Positions 24,501-37,215 of a stretch of DNA of 64,000 bases are shown here, in pieces. The position numbers were made by a program, and so were the translations under genes. The stretch spans positions 1,540,780,868 to 1,540,844,867 of the forward strand of contig OY728122.1 of the NCBI GenBank assembly GCA_963277665.1, in the 5' to 3' direction. The notes beneath the pieces were generated by a model. That model was not told where the DNA came from. It saw only the letters and a list, made by a program, of their open reading frames with translations, and did no database searches. Source of the stretch: Viscum album (Eukaryota; Streptophyta; Magnoliopsida; Santalales; Viscaceae). Position 1 is the first letter of the stretch; every line of letters starts with the position of its first letter.

Positions 24501-24858
24501 AACCACACGTCTATCTGACACACAATTTGATCACTATAACTCAAAGTGTGTGTTTTTATTTTAAATCGACATTTTAGATAAAAACACACATAACATAATT
24601 TAAAACAAGAAAATTTTCTCATATTTTCTTAATAGTTTAATATAATGACCCATATATAATTTTTTATGTATATGTATCAACCACACATTAATATGAAACA
24701 TGATGTACCTGAAATGTCTTGAAGTGTATTTTTTTTTTGTTTAAGATTGACACTTTAGTTCAAAACACACATTAGATACTTAAAAGCAAGGAAATGAACT
24801 CATATTTTCTTAATAATTTAGTAAAATTATCCATAAATAATTTTTTATATATAGAAAT
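21520..24858. repeat. Tandem array, ~177-bp unit, about 19 copies
   Basis: A diverged direct repeat whose landmark ATGACTCAAAGTGTGTG recurs near 21535, 21712, 21893, 22065, 22240, 22416, 22594, 22775, 22948, 23130, 23302, 23478, 23664, 23838, 23998, 24178, 24358, 24538 and 24715. Each unit also carries GACATTTTAGTTAAAA, a block like CATTCATATTATTTTGATA, GATCCATAAGTCATTTTTG and CACACATCAATCTGACACA. The last unit is cut at 24858 by the Tekay LTR, and its remainder is at 59388. Because it directly follows the CACTA coding part, I infer that it may be the internal repeat region of that element. It contains no gene. Confidence 0.88.
24854..24858 (+). repeat. Tekay target site duplication, left
   Basis: GAAAT; the right partner is TAAAT at 59388-59392, four of five bases. 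It lies inside a unit of the 177-bp array, whose sequence continues on both sides. Confidence 0.75.
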
Positions 24859-26865
24859 TTTAAGAACCTAGACCTTCTTTTTAGGTATGTTTCCCTTTTC
24901 TTGTCATTTTTGAGAAAAAGATGAATTTATGGAAATTTCTAAATCACACGCCATGTACTTTATGAGTAAACGCCGTGTACTAGGTTACCACTGGTACCCA
25001 TGTGTTGGCCATGTAATGGAAACACACAAGGCCATGTGAGAGTGACTTGGAGGCCGCCTAAAGCGGAGTATGGAAATAGCAACTACACACCATGTATTTT
25101 ATTTTTCTTCATTAAACACACCGAGGTTGCATCTAATGGCCAGAAACACCTTCTTCTATGTTTTGTTTGGCCGAGAGATCCCGTACGGCTGTGATATTCC
25201 TCCAAGCCTTCGACCGAGCATTCAAACTCCGATTCGACCACTGTCTATTGCATTGGGATCGCCTCGATAAGCTCTCTCTTCTGCTTGAGCTTCGTTTCAT
25301 GATTCATCCTCTTTCTCAAGTTATCCTCTCTTGAACACTTTAGACGTTTTTGTAGATCTACAGTGTTCTTGGGTGATTCAAGCTTCTAGGTTCATGTATA
25401 TCATCCCTACAACGCCGAGGTAGGTGGTTTGTTCCTTTCCGTTGAAAGACTTTAAGTAATATGTGCAATTTTTCCCAATACCCTTGAAAGGGGTATTTTG
25501 TGTTTACTATTTTACCCCTGTTGATTTCCTTCTATGCATGTGTGCCTGTGTAGAGGTTAATTGGACGTTAATAGGTTTTTTTGCTATGATTTGGTTGTTT
25601 TTTCCCGTCCATGCTCTGTTTATGACCATTTGGTTCTGTTTAGCCTGTTGGAATTCCTCTATATTCTTCCCATGCCTAGAACTGTAGTATGGATTGATTA
25701 TTTTTATTTAACATGCTTGATATGCTTTAGACTGATTAACCAAGTAGTTCTGTAGGTTTACTTTGATCATATTTCTTTGATATTCTTGTTTTATTTATAC
25801 AGGTCCATGAGAACCTGGTGTAGTAGACCATAAGGGGAATTGACCGAGTGAGCTTCCACAGATTGTCTTTGAGCACTTTAGGCTATAAGGTTAATTAAGA
25901 GAGTGAGATTCCTCAGAGAGTCTTGAACCAATTTGGACTATAAAGGTAATTGACCATGTGAGATTCCTCAGAGAGTCTATGACCACATAGGGCTATAAGG
26001 GGAATTGAATGCGTGAGCTTCCTCAGAGAGTCCCTCACTACTTTAGACTATAAGGGGAATTTACCATGTGATCTTCCTTCGAGAGTATTTAAATTACTTT
26101 TGACTATAAGGGGAATCGAATGTGAGTGCTTAATTAGAGAGTCTTTATATATCCTTATGAATGAACTAGATGGGATAGGCTGCGTGTACTTTCCAGAGGG
26201 TTACCTTGCTTGATTAGCTGCTTATTTGATATATGGAACTGTTTATTGCTGAGTACTTTATTGTTACTGCATCTTTGATTATTACCTACCATATATATTC
26301 ATATAATGTTAGGCACAAATCTTTGGGTGGTTGAATATGAGGATTTAGTCTCACACCCTCTTTGGGTCAGGCTTTTGGGCCTAAACAGATTATATTGCTG
26401 CAGGTATAGATAAGGTTAAGCGCCCTTCTACTTTGTGTTCTTGATTAACTGTGGAGCTGGAGAGCATGAGACCAAGCTGTGGCTTACGATGCTGAAGAGT
26501 TGGTTACGTGATTTCTTTTGTATTTGGATTAGTACTGTCCTATATTCTAGAATTGTGACGTGTTTGGCTGTTTTCCTAGAAATGTATACCATGCATCATT
26601 TTTATATATATACACTCCAGCTATTTATTTCTTCTGACTTCCGCTGTTTACTTTCGTATGGATTATTACTGCTTCTGCTATTATTATCTATTTTTTTCTC
26701 TTCCGCTATATTACTCTACCAATTAGGGCGTTGTTTCCCCACTAACACACCCAAGGCCCTCGCTGCTAGTCGACAACCTCTAGCATTAGGGGAAATGTGC
26801 TTAAGGCCATGTAACCAACCGGGCATGGGGTGCCTCTGTGTGGCTTCCGGAACCAGGATGTTACA
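24859..26865 (+). repeat. Tekay 5' LTR
   Basis: Begins TTTAAGAACCTAGACC where the right LTR has TGTAAGAACTCAGACC, so its terminal TG has mutated. It ends CAGGATGTTACA. Decayed ACAC..GTGT palindromes are at about 24944-25000 and 25082-25098. A ~55-bp direct repeat in six copies is at 25828-26150. Open frames within it are not genes. Confidence 0.9.
25828..26150 (+). repeat. Six ~55-bp direct repeats in Tekay 5' LTR
   Basis: Units begin CTATAAGGGGAATTGACC and contain CTTCCTCAGAGAGTCTT. Six diverged copies are present here against four in the right LTR (33859-34070). Confidence 0.85.
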
Positions 26866-26868
26866 AAG

Positions 26869-26880
26869 TGGTATCAGAGG
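26869..26880 (+). other. Tekay primer binding site
   Basis: TGGTATCAGAGG begins three bases after the LTR end and fits the initiator tRNA-Met site. Confidence 0.88.
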
Positions 26881-28241
26881 AATTATTTTCTCTTGACTTA
26901 CTATTTAGTGCCTTTAGCCAGAGATAGGATGGAATAAGTACTTAGTAATAAACTGTGCCCAAAAGTAGCTATCCAGTGTATAGGGAAAAGCCAATCTACC
27001 TCATTTAATGCAATTTTTCTGGTTTTGAAACTTTACGGTTGATTTGATTTTCACCATTGGGTGACTCCCATGTTTTTTTACTATTACTATTGATGTTATT
27101 GAGGTTCTATTTCTATCACAACCCGATGAGATGAGGGTATACCATCTCATGCATCATATATGCACTTGCTAGAAATCACATGTCATGCATTATTTCCATG
27201 CTATCTAGGATACATTAGCAATTTCATGTTGTTGTGATAGATGTTGTGTAGAATATGCATTCTGTTGTGATAGATGCCTTGATAAAAATACCTAATGTTT
27301 GATAGGGTATTGTTTCTCTAAGGTTTTTTTTGAATGAAAGCCAAACTTTGGTTCTTGAGGTGTTATGGGCCCTCATGGGCCATAATTTGGTTGATCATCG
27401 TCTTGTTTTCCATGTTATAACATGTATAATATGCCAAAATTTGATTCACGGGGAGTATGGTCCCTCACAGATCGGAATTTGGAACTTTCAATGTTCGTTT
27501 CAGTTTTTTTCTAGGTTCTAGAGTAGTTTATGAGGCTTACTGTCTAGAAAAACCTAGAATAAATGGCATGTAATGTTAAGTAAATGCCATGTGTTCTTCT
27601 ATTCGGGAAGAAACTATTTTTCTTAAGTATACACCGTGTACTTTATGTACATTCCATGTAGTCACTAACTGTGTCATAGGCTATGTGGGCAGAGAAACGA
27701 GATAGGTAATTTCTTACAGGAACATGCCGTTTACCCGTTTTACACGTCGTGTGGTGTTGAACCTATGCCCTCCCATGTAACTAACAAAACAGACGGATAA
27801 ACCTTAAGCTATACACACCGTGTCAGGACCGAACACGCCTTGTAGTCTGACCCAGGTACCCAACCGTGTCACTAACAACACGGGTCAGTGTTATCCTTTC
27901 ACGTACACGCCATGTCCATATTGAACACACTGTGTAGTCTTTTTTTAGGAGAGCCATGTGTATTAACCGTGTATAAGGACTCAGGCAGGGGAAGAGGATT
28001 CAAGTACACACAATGTGTGAGGACAACACGCCATGTGTTTAGGGTGTTACATGATTGGTTTAGGTAGGAGTACACGCCCATGTGAATTGCTGAAGGGAAC
28101 ACACCGTGTAGGAATTGTAAATGCTGTGTAGTCATGTTTTGTAAAACTTGAATTCTTTCTTTCTCCTGTTACCTTCCTACGCTTCTAGTTTTCAGTCCTT
28201 GATAATCTTGATCTAAGGTTTGTGCTTGAACTTAAAGATTG
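26881..28241 (+). other. Tekay leader with ACAC..GTGT units
   Basis: A 1.36-kb leader without a supported gene. From about 27560 to 28140 it is dense in decayed units of the same palindrome found in the Copia element: ACACCGTGTAC, ACACGTCGTGTGG, ACACGCCATGT, ACACGCCTTGTAG, ACACTGTGTAG and others, at least twelve in all. Confidence 0.75.
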
Positions 28242-29420
28242 ATGACACTGAGATGTCCTCCAGTTGTACACCAGTTGCCAGGTGGTGATCAGACACCAGA
28301 CATGGCTGATCAGGGACTTCTAGTGGATCCTCCAGTTGTGACAGCCTGGGCACCAACCGTTGTACCTGACACAGGTGCTGATGCACAGTTTAGAGAGGTT
28401 TCATGTGGATGATGAAAAACTTTTAGGGAGAGTCATATCCTACCCTGTCGGTGGCAGAATTGACGTGGGTCTTTCAACTGCAGCATACTCCCACTTTTCT
28501 AGGGGATGGAGGACCCCAGGCTATAGAGTCATGTCTAGAATCAATGCTTATGATTTTCGAGCATCCGGAGATACCTCCAGAGAATAGGGTGAAGCTTGCT
28601 ACGTACATGCTTTGAGACTCCACCAAGAGGTGGTGGGATGTGGTCTCATAGGTTCAACGCCAGTAGAATATATCTTGGGATGATTTTCAGTGCATCTTCT
28701 ATGATTACTTCTATCCAGAGAACTTGAGCGCTGATCCAGCATGAGAGTTCATGAGTCTGGATTAGGGTACTCTTTCTGTTATGGAGTATTCCTCTCACTT
28801 CACCGAGATACAGAACTTAACACCCTCTATAGGGGGAGATGAGTAGTATGTCCAATCCCATGTGAACATCTTTAGGTTGAATTCAATATCCTCTATCATC
28901 AACCAGGTGCTGATTACAGAGCATAACTTGAGGGATTCTGGAGTTGTGAGCTAGGGAGGTTCAACATCCAGAGTTAGTATTCCACCTACTGATAGCAGGA
29001 AGCACCACCAAGAGACTGCACATGGAGATCAGAGTAGGCAGGATGCATCTTCTGGTAGCCAGGCAGTATGCTACCAGTGCGGAAAGAGCGGGCATACGAG
29101 GCTACATTGCCTGAGAGACCCAATGGAGTTCCGATCTTGCAGCAAGATGGGTCACCTTCAGAGTTTCTATCATACCTTCTCACCAGTAGCTGGTGACTGG
29201 GGTTCTTCGATGACTCCTCATTCAGGATCAGCGCCACCAGTTTCTCACCAGTCTAGGAACTAGAGTTCTTCTGTCCATTTAGGCTGAGGTGGAGGTTGTG
29301 GCTGTGGTAGTCGATCGCCAGCCTTTCAGCAAAAACGGGGTGGAACAGCTCAGAGTGTTCAGACAGGGTCATAGGGCCGTAGTGCAGGCAAGACTTTTGC
29401 AGTGGAGCAGAACCGATAGG
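28242..29420 (+). pseudogene. gag: Tekay gag with zinc knuckle
   Basis: Start chosen at ATG 28242, giving MTLRCPPVVHQLPGGDQTPD. After frame changes come FEHPEIPPENRVKLATYML and a WWDVV block, the usual Retrotrans_gag core. A CCHC knuckle, CYQCGKSGHTRLHC, lies at 29069-29110, and a broken second knuckle (RSCSKMGHLQSFYH) follows. The protein would make the particle. Frameshifts near 28410-28530 and stops such as those around 28600, 28740 and 28840 disable it. Confidence 0.82.
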
Positions 29421-32400
29421 AGAAGGATCCCAAACCCTCTACAGTTCTAGGTACGATCTTAGTAGCCACAGTTTTAGCTTCTTCTCTTTTCGATACAGGG
29501 GATTCCCATAGCTTTATATCTATTGCTGTCTTAGAAATCCTTGGTCTCTGCATATTTTCTTTTGCTGATATCTTGACGCTAGACAATCCATTGGGGACAA
29601 GAACGACTAGTGTATGTTAGTGCAAGGAGTTCCCTCTAGAGGTTGGTGGGTGTCACTTTTTATGGGACCTCTATGTCCTAGAAATGACAAGCTATGATGT
29701 CATTCTTGGGATGGAATATTTAGTTCCCTTCCAGGAAGTCATAGACTGTTATCACCATAGGGTGAGTTTCACATCACCAAAGGGTAGATCGTTTATTCAT
29801 AGGGGTGAGTGGGATGTCTAGGTGAGTAGAGCAGGGCTCGAGCATCATGGGCTGGGAGGTGTTACAACCCAGATTGCTAGTCTATACCTGGATGACCAAG
29901 GGACTTCACAGTATGACTCTCCTCCAGTGGTGGATTGCTTTAGGGACGTCTTCACAGAGGAATTTTCAGGTTTTCCACCGAAGCGAGGGGTAGAATTTTA
30001 TATTGATCTCATTCCAGGAGCGTCACCGGTATCCAATCCTTCTTATAGGATGGCTACACCAGAGTTGCAAGAGCTCAAGAAGTAGTTGGAGGAGTTGAAG
30101 GAAAATGGTTTCATCTAACCCAATACTTATCCTTGGGGTTCTCCTTTCCTGTTTGCGAAGAAGGAAGACGGTACCCTCAAGCTTTGTGTGGACTATCGGA
30201 AGTTGAATGATTTGATAGTAAAGAACCGATATCCCTTGCCTAGTATTGATGATCTCTTTGATCAGTTTCGAGGAGCCTGGGTGTTCTCGAAGATTGACCT
30301 GAGATCCAGTTACAATCAGTTGCATGTTAGACCGTCTGATATACCTCTCATAGCCGTCCGGAGTAGGTATGGTCTATACGAGTATATGGTTATTCCGTTC
30401 GGTCTTATGAACGCACTGGCAGTTTTTAAGGAACTGATGAACCAAGTTCTCCATCCATACTTGGATTCTTTCATGGTGGTCTTTGTGGAAAATATTTTGG
30501 TGTACTCTCACACTCGACATGACCATGATACCCATCTTGAGATCATTTTGAGTATACTGAGAGACCATCAGTTATATGCTAAGCTCTCAAAATGCCACTT
30601 CTGGATGGATCACATTCACTTCTTATGTCATGTTATCTTAGAGATTGGAGTATCAGTATACCCAGAGAAATTGAGAGAAGTAGTTTCCTAAGAGCATCTG
30701 AAGAACTTCTTTGAGGTGCGGAGTTTTCTAGGGATGGATGGATACTATAGACATTTCATACAGGACTTTTCACGCTTAGAAACCTCGCTGACGGGTCTGA
30801 CAAAGAAGAGTGCGATGTTCATGTGGTCAGATTCTTGTGAGTTATCCTTTTAGGAGATAAAAGGGAGGTTGACATCAGTACCGATACTAGTTTTTCTAGA
30901 TTCGGGAAAGAGCTATACTGTGTATTGTGATGCTTCAGGTATTTTGATGGGAGTTGTGCTTATGCATGGATAAGGATTTGTTGCGTATGTGTCTCGATAG
31001 TTGAGGCCACATGAGAGGAATTACCCGACGTATGATATAGATTTGGATGCAGTTGTCCATGCCTTGTGCTATTGGAGACATTATCTTCTAGGAGAACATT
31101 TTTTGGTTTTTACCAACTACAAGAGTCTCAAGTACATCTTCACTCAGCGTGATCTAAATTTGAGACAACGAAGGTGGGTTGAGTACCTTAAGTACTTTGA
31201 CTTTGACCTTGCCTATATGCCTGGGGAAGGAAATGCAGTGGATGATGTGTTGAGAAGGAGGACTCAGATACAGGTAGTTCAGGAGGCCGATAGTGAGTGG
31301 CAGCTTATAGCTCTGTTCTCTGAGATGCATTTGGAGGTGCACAACAGACAGGGGAAGACTTTTCTTTATTCTATGGCTGTTACCTCTACTCTTCTTGATA
31401 GAGTGTGAATGAGGTAGCTATCAGATTCAGAAGGACTAGTCCTATGGGAGAGCATGTTAGGAGAGGACCCTATTCTGGGATGGACCATAGGTGAAGATGA
31501 GATCTTGCATTTCTAGGGGCGCGTATCAGTGCCAGCAGACATGCACGAGGAGTTGATGCAAGACTTTCATTTCTTAGTTTGGTAATTTCATCCTGGTGCC
31601 ACAAAGATGCATCGTGATCTACACCGTCAGTATTGGTGGATAGGTATGAAGAGAGATGTTGCTATTTTTTTCATGAAGTGTTCCACCTGTCAGCAGGTGA
31701 AGGCGGAGCATCAGCGACCAACAGGGATTTTGCAGCAGTTGCCTATTATCGAGTGGAAGTGGAATGATGTCACGATGGATTTCATGATAGGTTTTCCAAG
31801 GTCTCCTCGAGGGAATGATGTAGTTTGGGTTGTCATTGATAGACTCACGAAGGTTGATGAATTCTTATCGATCAAGGAGACCTTTATTGTCGACGAGATG
31901 GGATGGTTGTACATCCATGAGATTGTACGTCTGCATGGATTTCCACACTCCATTGTTTCAGACAGGGATGCCCGTTTTACTTCTGGGGTCTGGCAGGGGC
32001 TTCAGAAGGTTTTGGGTATATAGGTACTTTTGAGTACAGATTACCACCCCCAGACAGATGGCCAGTCCGAGTGTACGATTCTGGTTCTTGGGGACATGTT
32101 CTGAGCTTTCTTTCTGGATTTTAGAGGTTCTTGGGAGAAGCAAATACCGCTTGTGGAGTTTTCATAAAAGAATAGTTTTCAAGAAACTATTCAGATGGAA
32201 CCTTGAGAGGCTTTGTATGGTAGGCCATGCCGATCACCCTTATGTTGGCTGGAGGTAGGAGAGGAAGCCTTACTGGGACCTCGTCTGGTTTAGGAGACCA
32301 CATAGTAGATGGAGTTGCTTCAGAAGAGGATGACTACTGCACAGTCTTGATAGAAGCCTTATGCTGATCAGCGGGGATGACCTTTGGAGTTAGAGGTCGG

Positions 32401-32872
32401 GGATCAGGTTTTCCTGCGTGTCACACCATGGTTTCGGAACAAAATAATTAGGAGATAGGGTAAGCTTTCACTGAGGTACATCGGGCCGTTTGAGGTTATG
32501 GAGAGAGTTGGGCCAGTTTCCTATCGGTTGCAGTTACCCTAGAAGTACCGGGCTATGCACGATGTTTTTCACATTTCTCAGCTCTGACGTTACTTTTCAG
32601 ACCCATCTCATGTCTTTCATCCTGAGGAGGTTGAGCTTGAAGTGGATGAATCGTTTGAGGAGCATCCTATCCGGATTGTTGATCGCAGTACGAAGGTTCT
32701 CTATGGTCGGTCTATTCCTATGGTATGGGTTCTATGGCAGCATGTGTGAGTACAAGACGAGACTTGGGAGAGGGAGGCCGATGTACGAGCACAGTGGCTG
32801 GAGCTATTCGGGGTTTCTTCTTCTATGCCGTGCTAGGGAAATTTGGGGACAAATTTCTTTAAGGGGGGAAGT
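29421..32872 (+). pseudogene. pol: Tekay pol: protease, RT, RNase H, integrase, chromodomain
   Basis: The protease shows FDTGDSHSFIS (29489). RT shows LCVDYRKLNDLIVKNRYPLP and IPFGLMNA; its catalytic box is FVENILVYS (30482) where FxDDILVYS is expected, so both Asp are lost. RNase H begins TVYCDASGILMG. The integrase zinc region is [17 protein letters not shown] with CSTCQQVK, and the core shows [18 protein letters not shown] and YHPQTDGQSE. A chromodomain-like end (about 32600-32850) reads HPIRIVDRSTKVLYG. Chromodomains can guide insertion towards marked chromatin. Stops and frame changes occur throughout, notably near 31408, 32023 and 32130. The element cannot act. Confidence 0.9.
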
Positions 32873-32873
32873 T
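32861..32873 (+). other. Tekay polypurine tract
   Basis: AAGGGGGGAAGTT lies just before the right LTR, a strong purine run as expected for plus-strand priming. Confidence 0.85.
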
Positions 32874-33858
32874 TGTAAGAACTCAGACCTTCATTTTAGG
32901 CATGTTTTCCATTTCTAGTCGTTTTTGAGAAAAAGAGGAATTTCTAGAAATTTCCAAAGTACATTCCATGTACTTTATTAGTACACACCATGTACTAGGT
33001 TAACATAGGTAGCCGTGTGGTGTCCGTGTAGTGGCCACACACACAGTCATGTGGGGGTGACTTGGAGGCCGCCTAAAGTAGAGTACGAAAATAGAAAGTA
33101 CACGCCATATACTTTAAAAGTACAAACTGTGTATTTTTTTCAATAAATGTACCGGGGTTGCGTATAATGGCCAAAAACACCTTCTTCTTGGTTTCGTTCG
33201 GCTGAGACCTCCCACACGGCCGCGATCTTCCTCCGAGCCTCTGACCAAGCATTCGAACTCTGTTTCGACTGACATCGATTGCATTGGGATCACCTCAGTA
33301 AGTTCTCTCTTCTGCTTGAGCATTATTTCATGATTCCTCCTATTTCTCAAGTTATCCTCTATTTAAAATTTTATAAATTTTTGTAGATCTACGGTGCTAT
33401 TGGGTGATTAAAGCTTCGAGGTTCACATATATCATTCCTACAACACCGAGGTAGGTCTTTTGTTCCTTTCTGTTGAAATTATTTGAGTAATATGTGAAAT
33501 TGTTTCCAATATCCTTGAACGGGGTATTGCGTGTTTACCATTTTACCCCAGTTGATTGTGTTCCATGCATGTACGCCTGTGTAGAGGTTAATTGGATGTG
33601 AATAGGGTTTTTTTCTATGCTTTGGATGTGTTCGCCCATGCATGCTCTATTTATGACCGTTTGGTCCTGTTTAGCCTATTAGGCTTCCTCGATGTTCTTC
33701 CCATGCCTAGAACTGTAGGATGGATTGATTATTTTTATCTGACATGCTTGATATGCTGTAGAATAATTAGCCAAGTATTTCTATAGGTTTACTTTGGCCG
33801 TATTTCTTTGTTATGCTCGTTTGATTTACACAGGGCCGTGAGAACCTGGTGTAGTAGA

Positions 33859-34070
33859 CTATAAGGGGAATTGACTGAGTGAGCTTCCTCAGAGAGTCTT
33901 TGAGCACTTTAGGCTATAAGGGAAATTGGCCGAGTGAGATTCCTCAGAGAGTCTTGAACCACTTTGGGATATAAGGGGAATTGACCGTGTGAGCTTCCTC
34001 AGAGAGTCTTTAAATTACTTTTGACTATAAGGGGAATAGACTGTGAGTGCTTCCTTAGAGAGTATTTATA
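33859..34070 (+). repeat. Four ~55-bp direct repeats in Tekay 3' LTR
   Basis: Same unit as at 25828-26150, with two fewer copies: left units 3 and 4 have no clear partner here. Confidence 0.82.
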
Positions 34071-34530
34071 TATCCTTATGACTGAACCAGAGGGGATAGG
34101 CTGCGTGTAATTTCCAGAGGGTTACCTTATTTTATTAGCTTCTTATTTGATATGTGGAACTATTTATTTCTAAGTAATTTATTGTTACTGTATCTTTGAT
34201 TATTACCTTCCATATATATTCACTGAAGGTTAGGCACATATCTTTGGGTGGTTTCTAACTGGGATTTAGTCTCACACCTTGTTTGGGTCATGATTTTGGG
34301 CCCAAAAAAATTATATTGTTGCAGGTATAGATAAGGGAAAACACCTTTTTACTTCGGATTCTTGATTGACTATGGAGTTGGAGAGCATGGGACCAAGTTG
34401 TGGATTGTGATGCTGAGGAGTTGTTTACATGATTTCTTTTGTATTTGGCTTTGTACTGTTCTGTATTACAGCATTGTGATGTGTTTGGATATTTTCCTAG
34501 AAATATATACCATGAATCATTTATATATAT

Positions 34531-34535
34531 ATATG
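34531..34535 (+). repeat. Tat target site duplication, left
   Basis: ATATG; the right partner ATACG is at 59132-59136, four of five. The uninterrupted left Tekay LTR reads ATACACTCC at this place. Confidence 0.72.
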
Positions 34536-35429
34536 TGTTTCCCTCAGAATTCGGGGATGAACTCCTTGATGGGAGGTTCAAACATTCCAATCGGTTTCTA
34601 ACGGGTTTGTTCATAGAACCAGAAACATCCAATGATTCCACATACATTTGGACCTACTTTCCAAAGGTAGGTGGTCATTAGTTTGTGGAATGATAAGGCT
34701 TAGGAATTTGCATTGGTCGAGAGGATGAGAGGTTGGACTCATCACACCTTTTGAGGAGAATTATTGTCTACTCCAGGACTCTCTTTATAGATTTAAGTTA
34801 TGTTCGTGAATCCTTATTACATTACCAAGTATAAAATGAGCTTTCCTTTAGATATGACAATCAATGATCGATATGTAGGAAATTTAGAGAATCTTTTATA
34901 TGTATTCGAGGTTCTTCATTGATAGAGAATCATCTGTATTTGTTAGAGATTCTTAGTCAATGGTATCCTTTGATACGTAAAAGTCTCTTGGTCATTATGA
35001 TGACCATGCTGGTTTTAAAGCCACTCAGTGGGGCACTTGAAGTTTATTGTCTTTCAGAAGGACATGGATTATTTCAGAGTTGGGATCGAACCCGCAGATG
35101 GGCTACCTACGTATCCTTTGTTTAAAAAAATGAATCAGAACCCACATAGTTCGAGTAAGGGAGTATGATGTTTATGATTGATGGCTCAAAGAAGGATGCC
35201 ATAATTACTTTAACACTCTAAGCTCACGTGACTCATGCTCAGTGTGAGAAACAAGAGGTATTGGTAAAAATCATACAATTGTTCCATGAAAGATGCAATC
35301 ATAAGAAATAATATGGGACTTATATATGTATTACTACCCAGATAAATGAAGATTTGGATTTACTTCAGGGATGAAATCCAGGAATAGGGTCCACAAAGGT
35401 ATATGTGCTTCACGGAGATTTGAATACTC

Positions 35430-36455
35430 TAACTTGGGGCTTACTCCTGAAAAGGAGGCCCAAATTAGGAGAAGACTTATGATTGGGTTTTTACTCCTGA
35501 GAAGGAATCCCAGATCAAAGATAAATTAGGATTGGTTAAGAAGAATTAAGACTGGGGATTACTCATGAAAAGGAGGCCCAGGTTAAGAGACTTAAAAAAT
35601 TAAGGGACTTGGGGCTTACTCCTGAGGAGGATGCCCATATTAGGGGACTAGGGCTTACTCCTGAAAAGGAGTCCCAGGTTAATGAAATTATGGTTGGGGA
35701 TTACTTCTGAGGAGGATTCCCATATTATGGGACTGAGGCTTACTCCTAAAAAGGAGGCCCAGGCTAATGAAATTATTGTTGGGGCTTACTCCTGAGGAGG
35801 ATGCCCAAATTAGGGGACTAGGGATTACTACTGAAAAGGAGGCCCAAGTTAATGAAATTATGGTTGGGGATTACTCCTGAGGAGGATTCCCAAATTAGGG
35901 GACTGGGGATTACTCCTGAAAAGGAGGCCCGGGTTAATGAAATTATGGTTGGGGCTTACTCCTGAGGAGGATGCCCAAATTAGGGGACTGGGGATTACTC
36001 CTGAAAAGGAGGCCCAGGTTAATGAAATTATGGTTGGGGATTACTCCTGAGAAGGATGCCCAAATTAGGGGACTGGGGATTACTCTTGAAAAGGAGGCCC
36101 ATGTTAATGAAATTATGGTTGGGGCTTATTCCTGAGGAGGATTCCCATATTAGGGGACTGGGGCTTATTCCTAAAATGGAGTCCCAGGTTAATGAAATTA
36201 TTTTTGGGTCTTACTGCTAAGGAGGATTCCCAAATTAGGGGACTGTGGCTTACTCCTGAAAAGGAGGCCCAGGTTAATGAAATTATGGTTGGGGCTTATT
36301 CCTGAGGAGGATGCCCATATTAGGGGACTGGGGCTTACTCATGAAAAGGAGGCCCAGGTTAATGGAATTATGGTTGGGGATTAATCCTGATGAGGATTCC
36401 CAAATTAGGGGACTGAGGCTTACTCCTGAAAAAGAGGCCCAGGTTAATGAGTTCT
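35430..36455. repeat. ~95-bp tandem array in Tat 3' LTR
   Basis: Each unit is made of two related halves of about 47 bp, GGGGCTTACTCCTGAAAAGG and GGGGCTTACTCCTGAGGAGG, each followed by a variant of GCCCA and an AT-rich spacer (TTAATGAAATTATGGTT or AATTAGGGGACT). About ten units are present, and the same array is in the other LTR at 57205-58215. Confidence 0.9.
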
Positions 36456-36689
36456 CTCATCATAAAGGTTGAGGTTGAATGAATGAAATCTCAATCTTTA
36501 GTGACATAAAGATGTGTAAATCACTAGGTTTTGAGAGATATTCCACAGAATTCCTTTCAGATAAGGAAGTCAAATCAATAAATCATTCCATAAATGGCTT
36601 TGAAGAGTATCTTGAAAATTGAATCTTTAATATGATAGGTGGAATGGCTTAAGAGGGGTGAAATGGGCAAGAAGGGCACCCAAAAAAGT

Positions 36690-37215
36690 TAGGGGCGCGC
36701 AAGTCCTGGTAGGCGCGCAGGTACTGCGTGGGTGCGCAAGTCCTGGTCACACAGGTATACTTGCACGACACATGGGTACTTGCGCGATGGTTAACCAGCA
36801 GGGTAATACTTTAGAGACTCTTGGTTAAAGCCTTTATAATCATCTTGAGGTTCTTCCAGAAGAGGGGTGCGCAAGTTCTATTGAAGGAGTAAGGCGACGC
36901 GCAAGTGTGGCCATTTCCCTTAAGGGCTGGCCACTCAGGTACACAAGTGTTGATGAGTTTCAACACTTAGGCCTTCCTCCCCCTCTTTAGATCTTCTGTT
37001 CTAGGTAAGAAATTACCTTAGAAGTATTTTGGAAGCTTTGATAAGAGACTAGGGCGCCGAGAGCTTAAATTTGAGTTTGTAGAAAAAATCCTCCTCGAAT
37101 GGGGGCCCACAGGGTCTATTTATAGGTTGGAGAAGACCCCAGACAGTTATCCTTTAGGGCGCACAAGTCCCTTGCACGAACATTATGCGTCGCGCAAGTA
37201 GACTTGCGCGATAGT
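36690..37215. repeat. GCGCAAGT motif field in Tat 3' LTR
   Basis: Many scattered copies of GCGCAAGT and its complement ACTTGCGC (some decayed to GCACAAGT or ACTTGCAC) lie on the promoter side of the LTR, upstream of the minus-strand start. Similar copies are in the 5' LTR at about 58460-59005. Confidence 0.7.
37117..37124 (-). promoter_or_regulatory. TATA box of Tat 3' LTR (minus strand)
   Basis: Plus-strand TATTTATA reads CTATAAATAGACCC on the minus strand. It is conserved in the other LTR at 58885-58892. Confidence 0.75.

Larger units (their letters stand above)
32874..34535 (+). repeat. Tekay 3' LTR, first part
   Basis: Begins TGTAAGAACTCAGACC and parallels the left LTR until CATTTATATATATATATG, where the Tat element starts. 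It carries decayed ACAC..GTGT units (about 32958-33135) and four ~55-bp repeats (33859-34070). The rest of the LTR is at 59132-59387. Confidence 0.92.

Noticed and set aside
21520..24858. Possible CRISPR-like or gene-rich repeat array
   Set aside because: The context is a plant genome and the whole ~177-bp unit repeats without short-repeat/spacer alternation. It is a diverged tandem array.
26435..26896. 153-codon frame at the end of the Tekay 5' LTR
   Set aside because: It runs across the LTR end and the primer binding site, is absent from the other LTR and has low-complexity Leu/Phe runs.
32058..32918. Frames of 66 and 142 codons over the Tekay integrase and chromodomain
   Set aside because: They are out of frame with the integrase and chromodomain motifs and show no other family signal.
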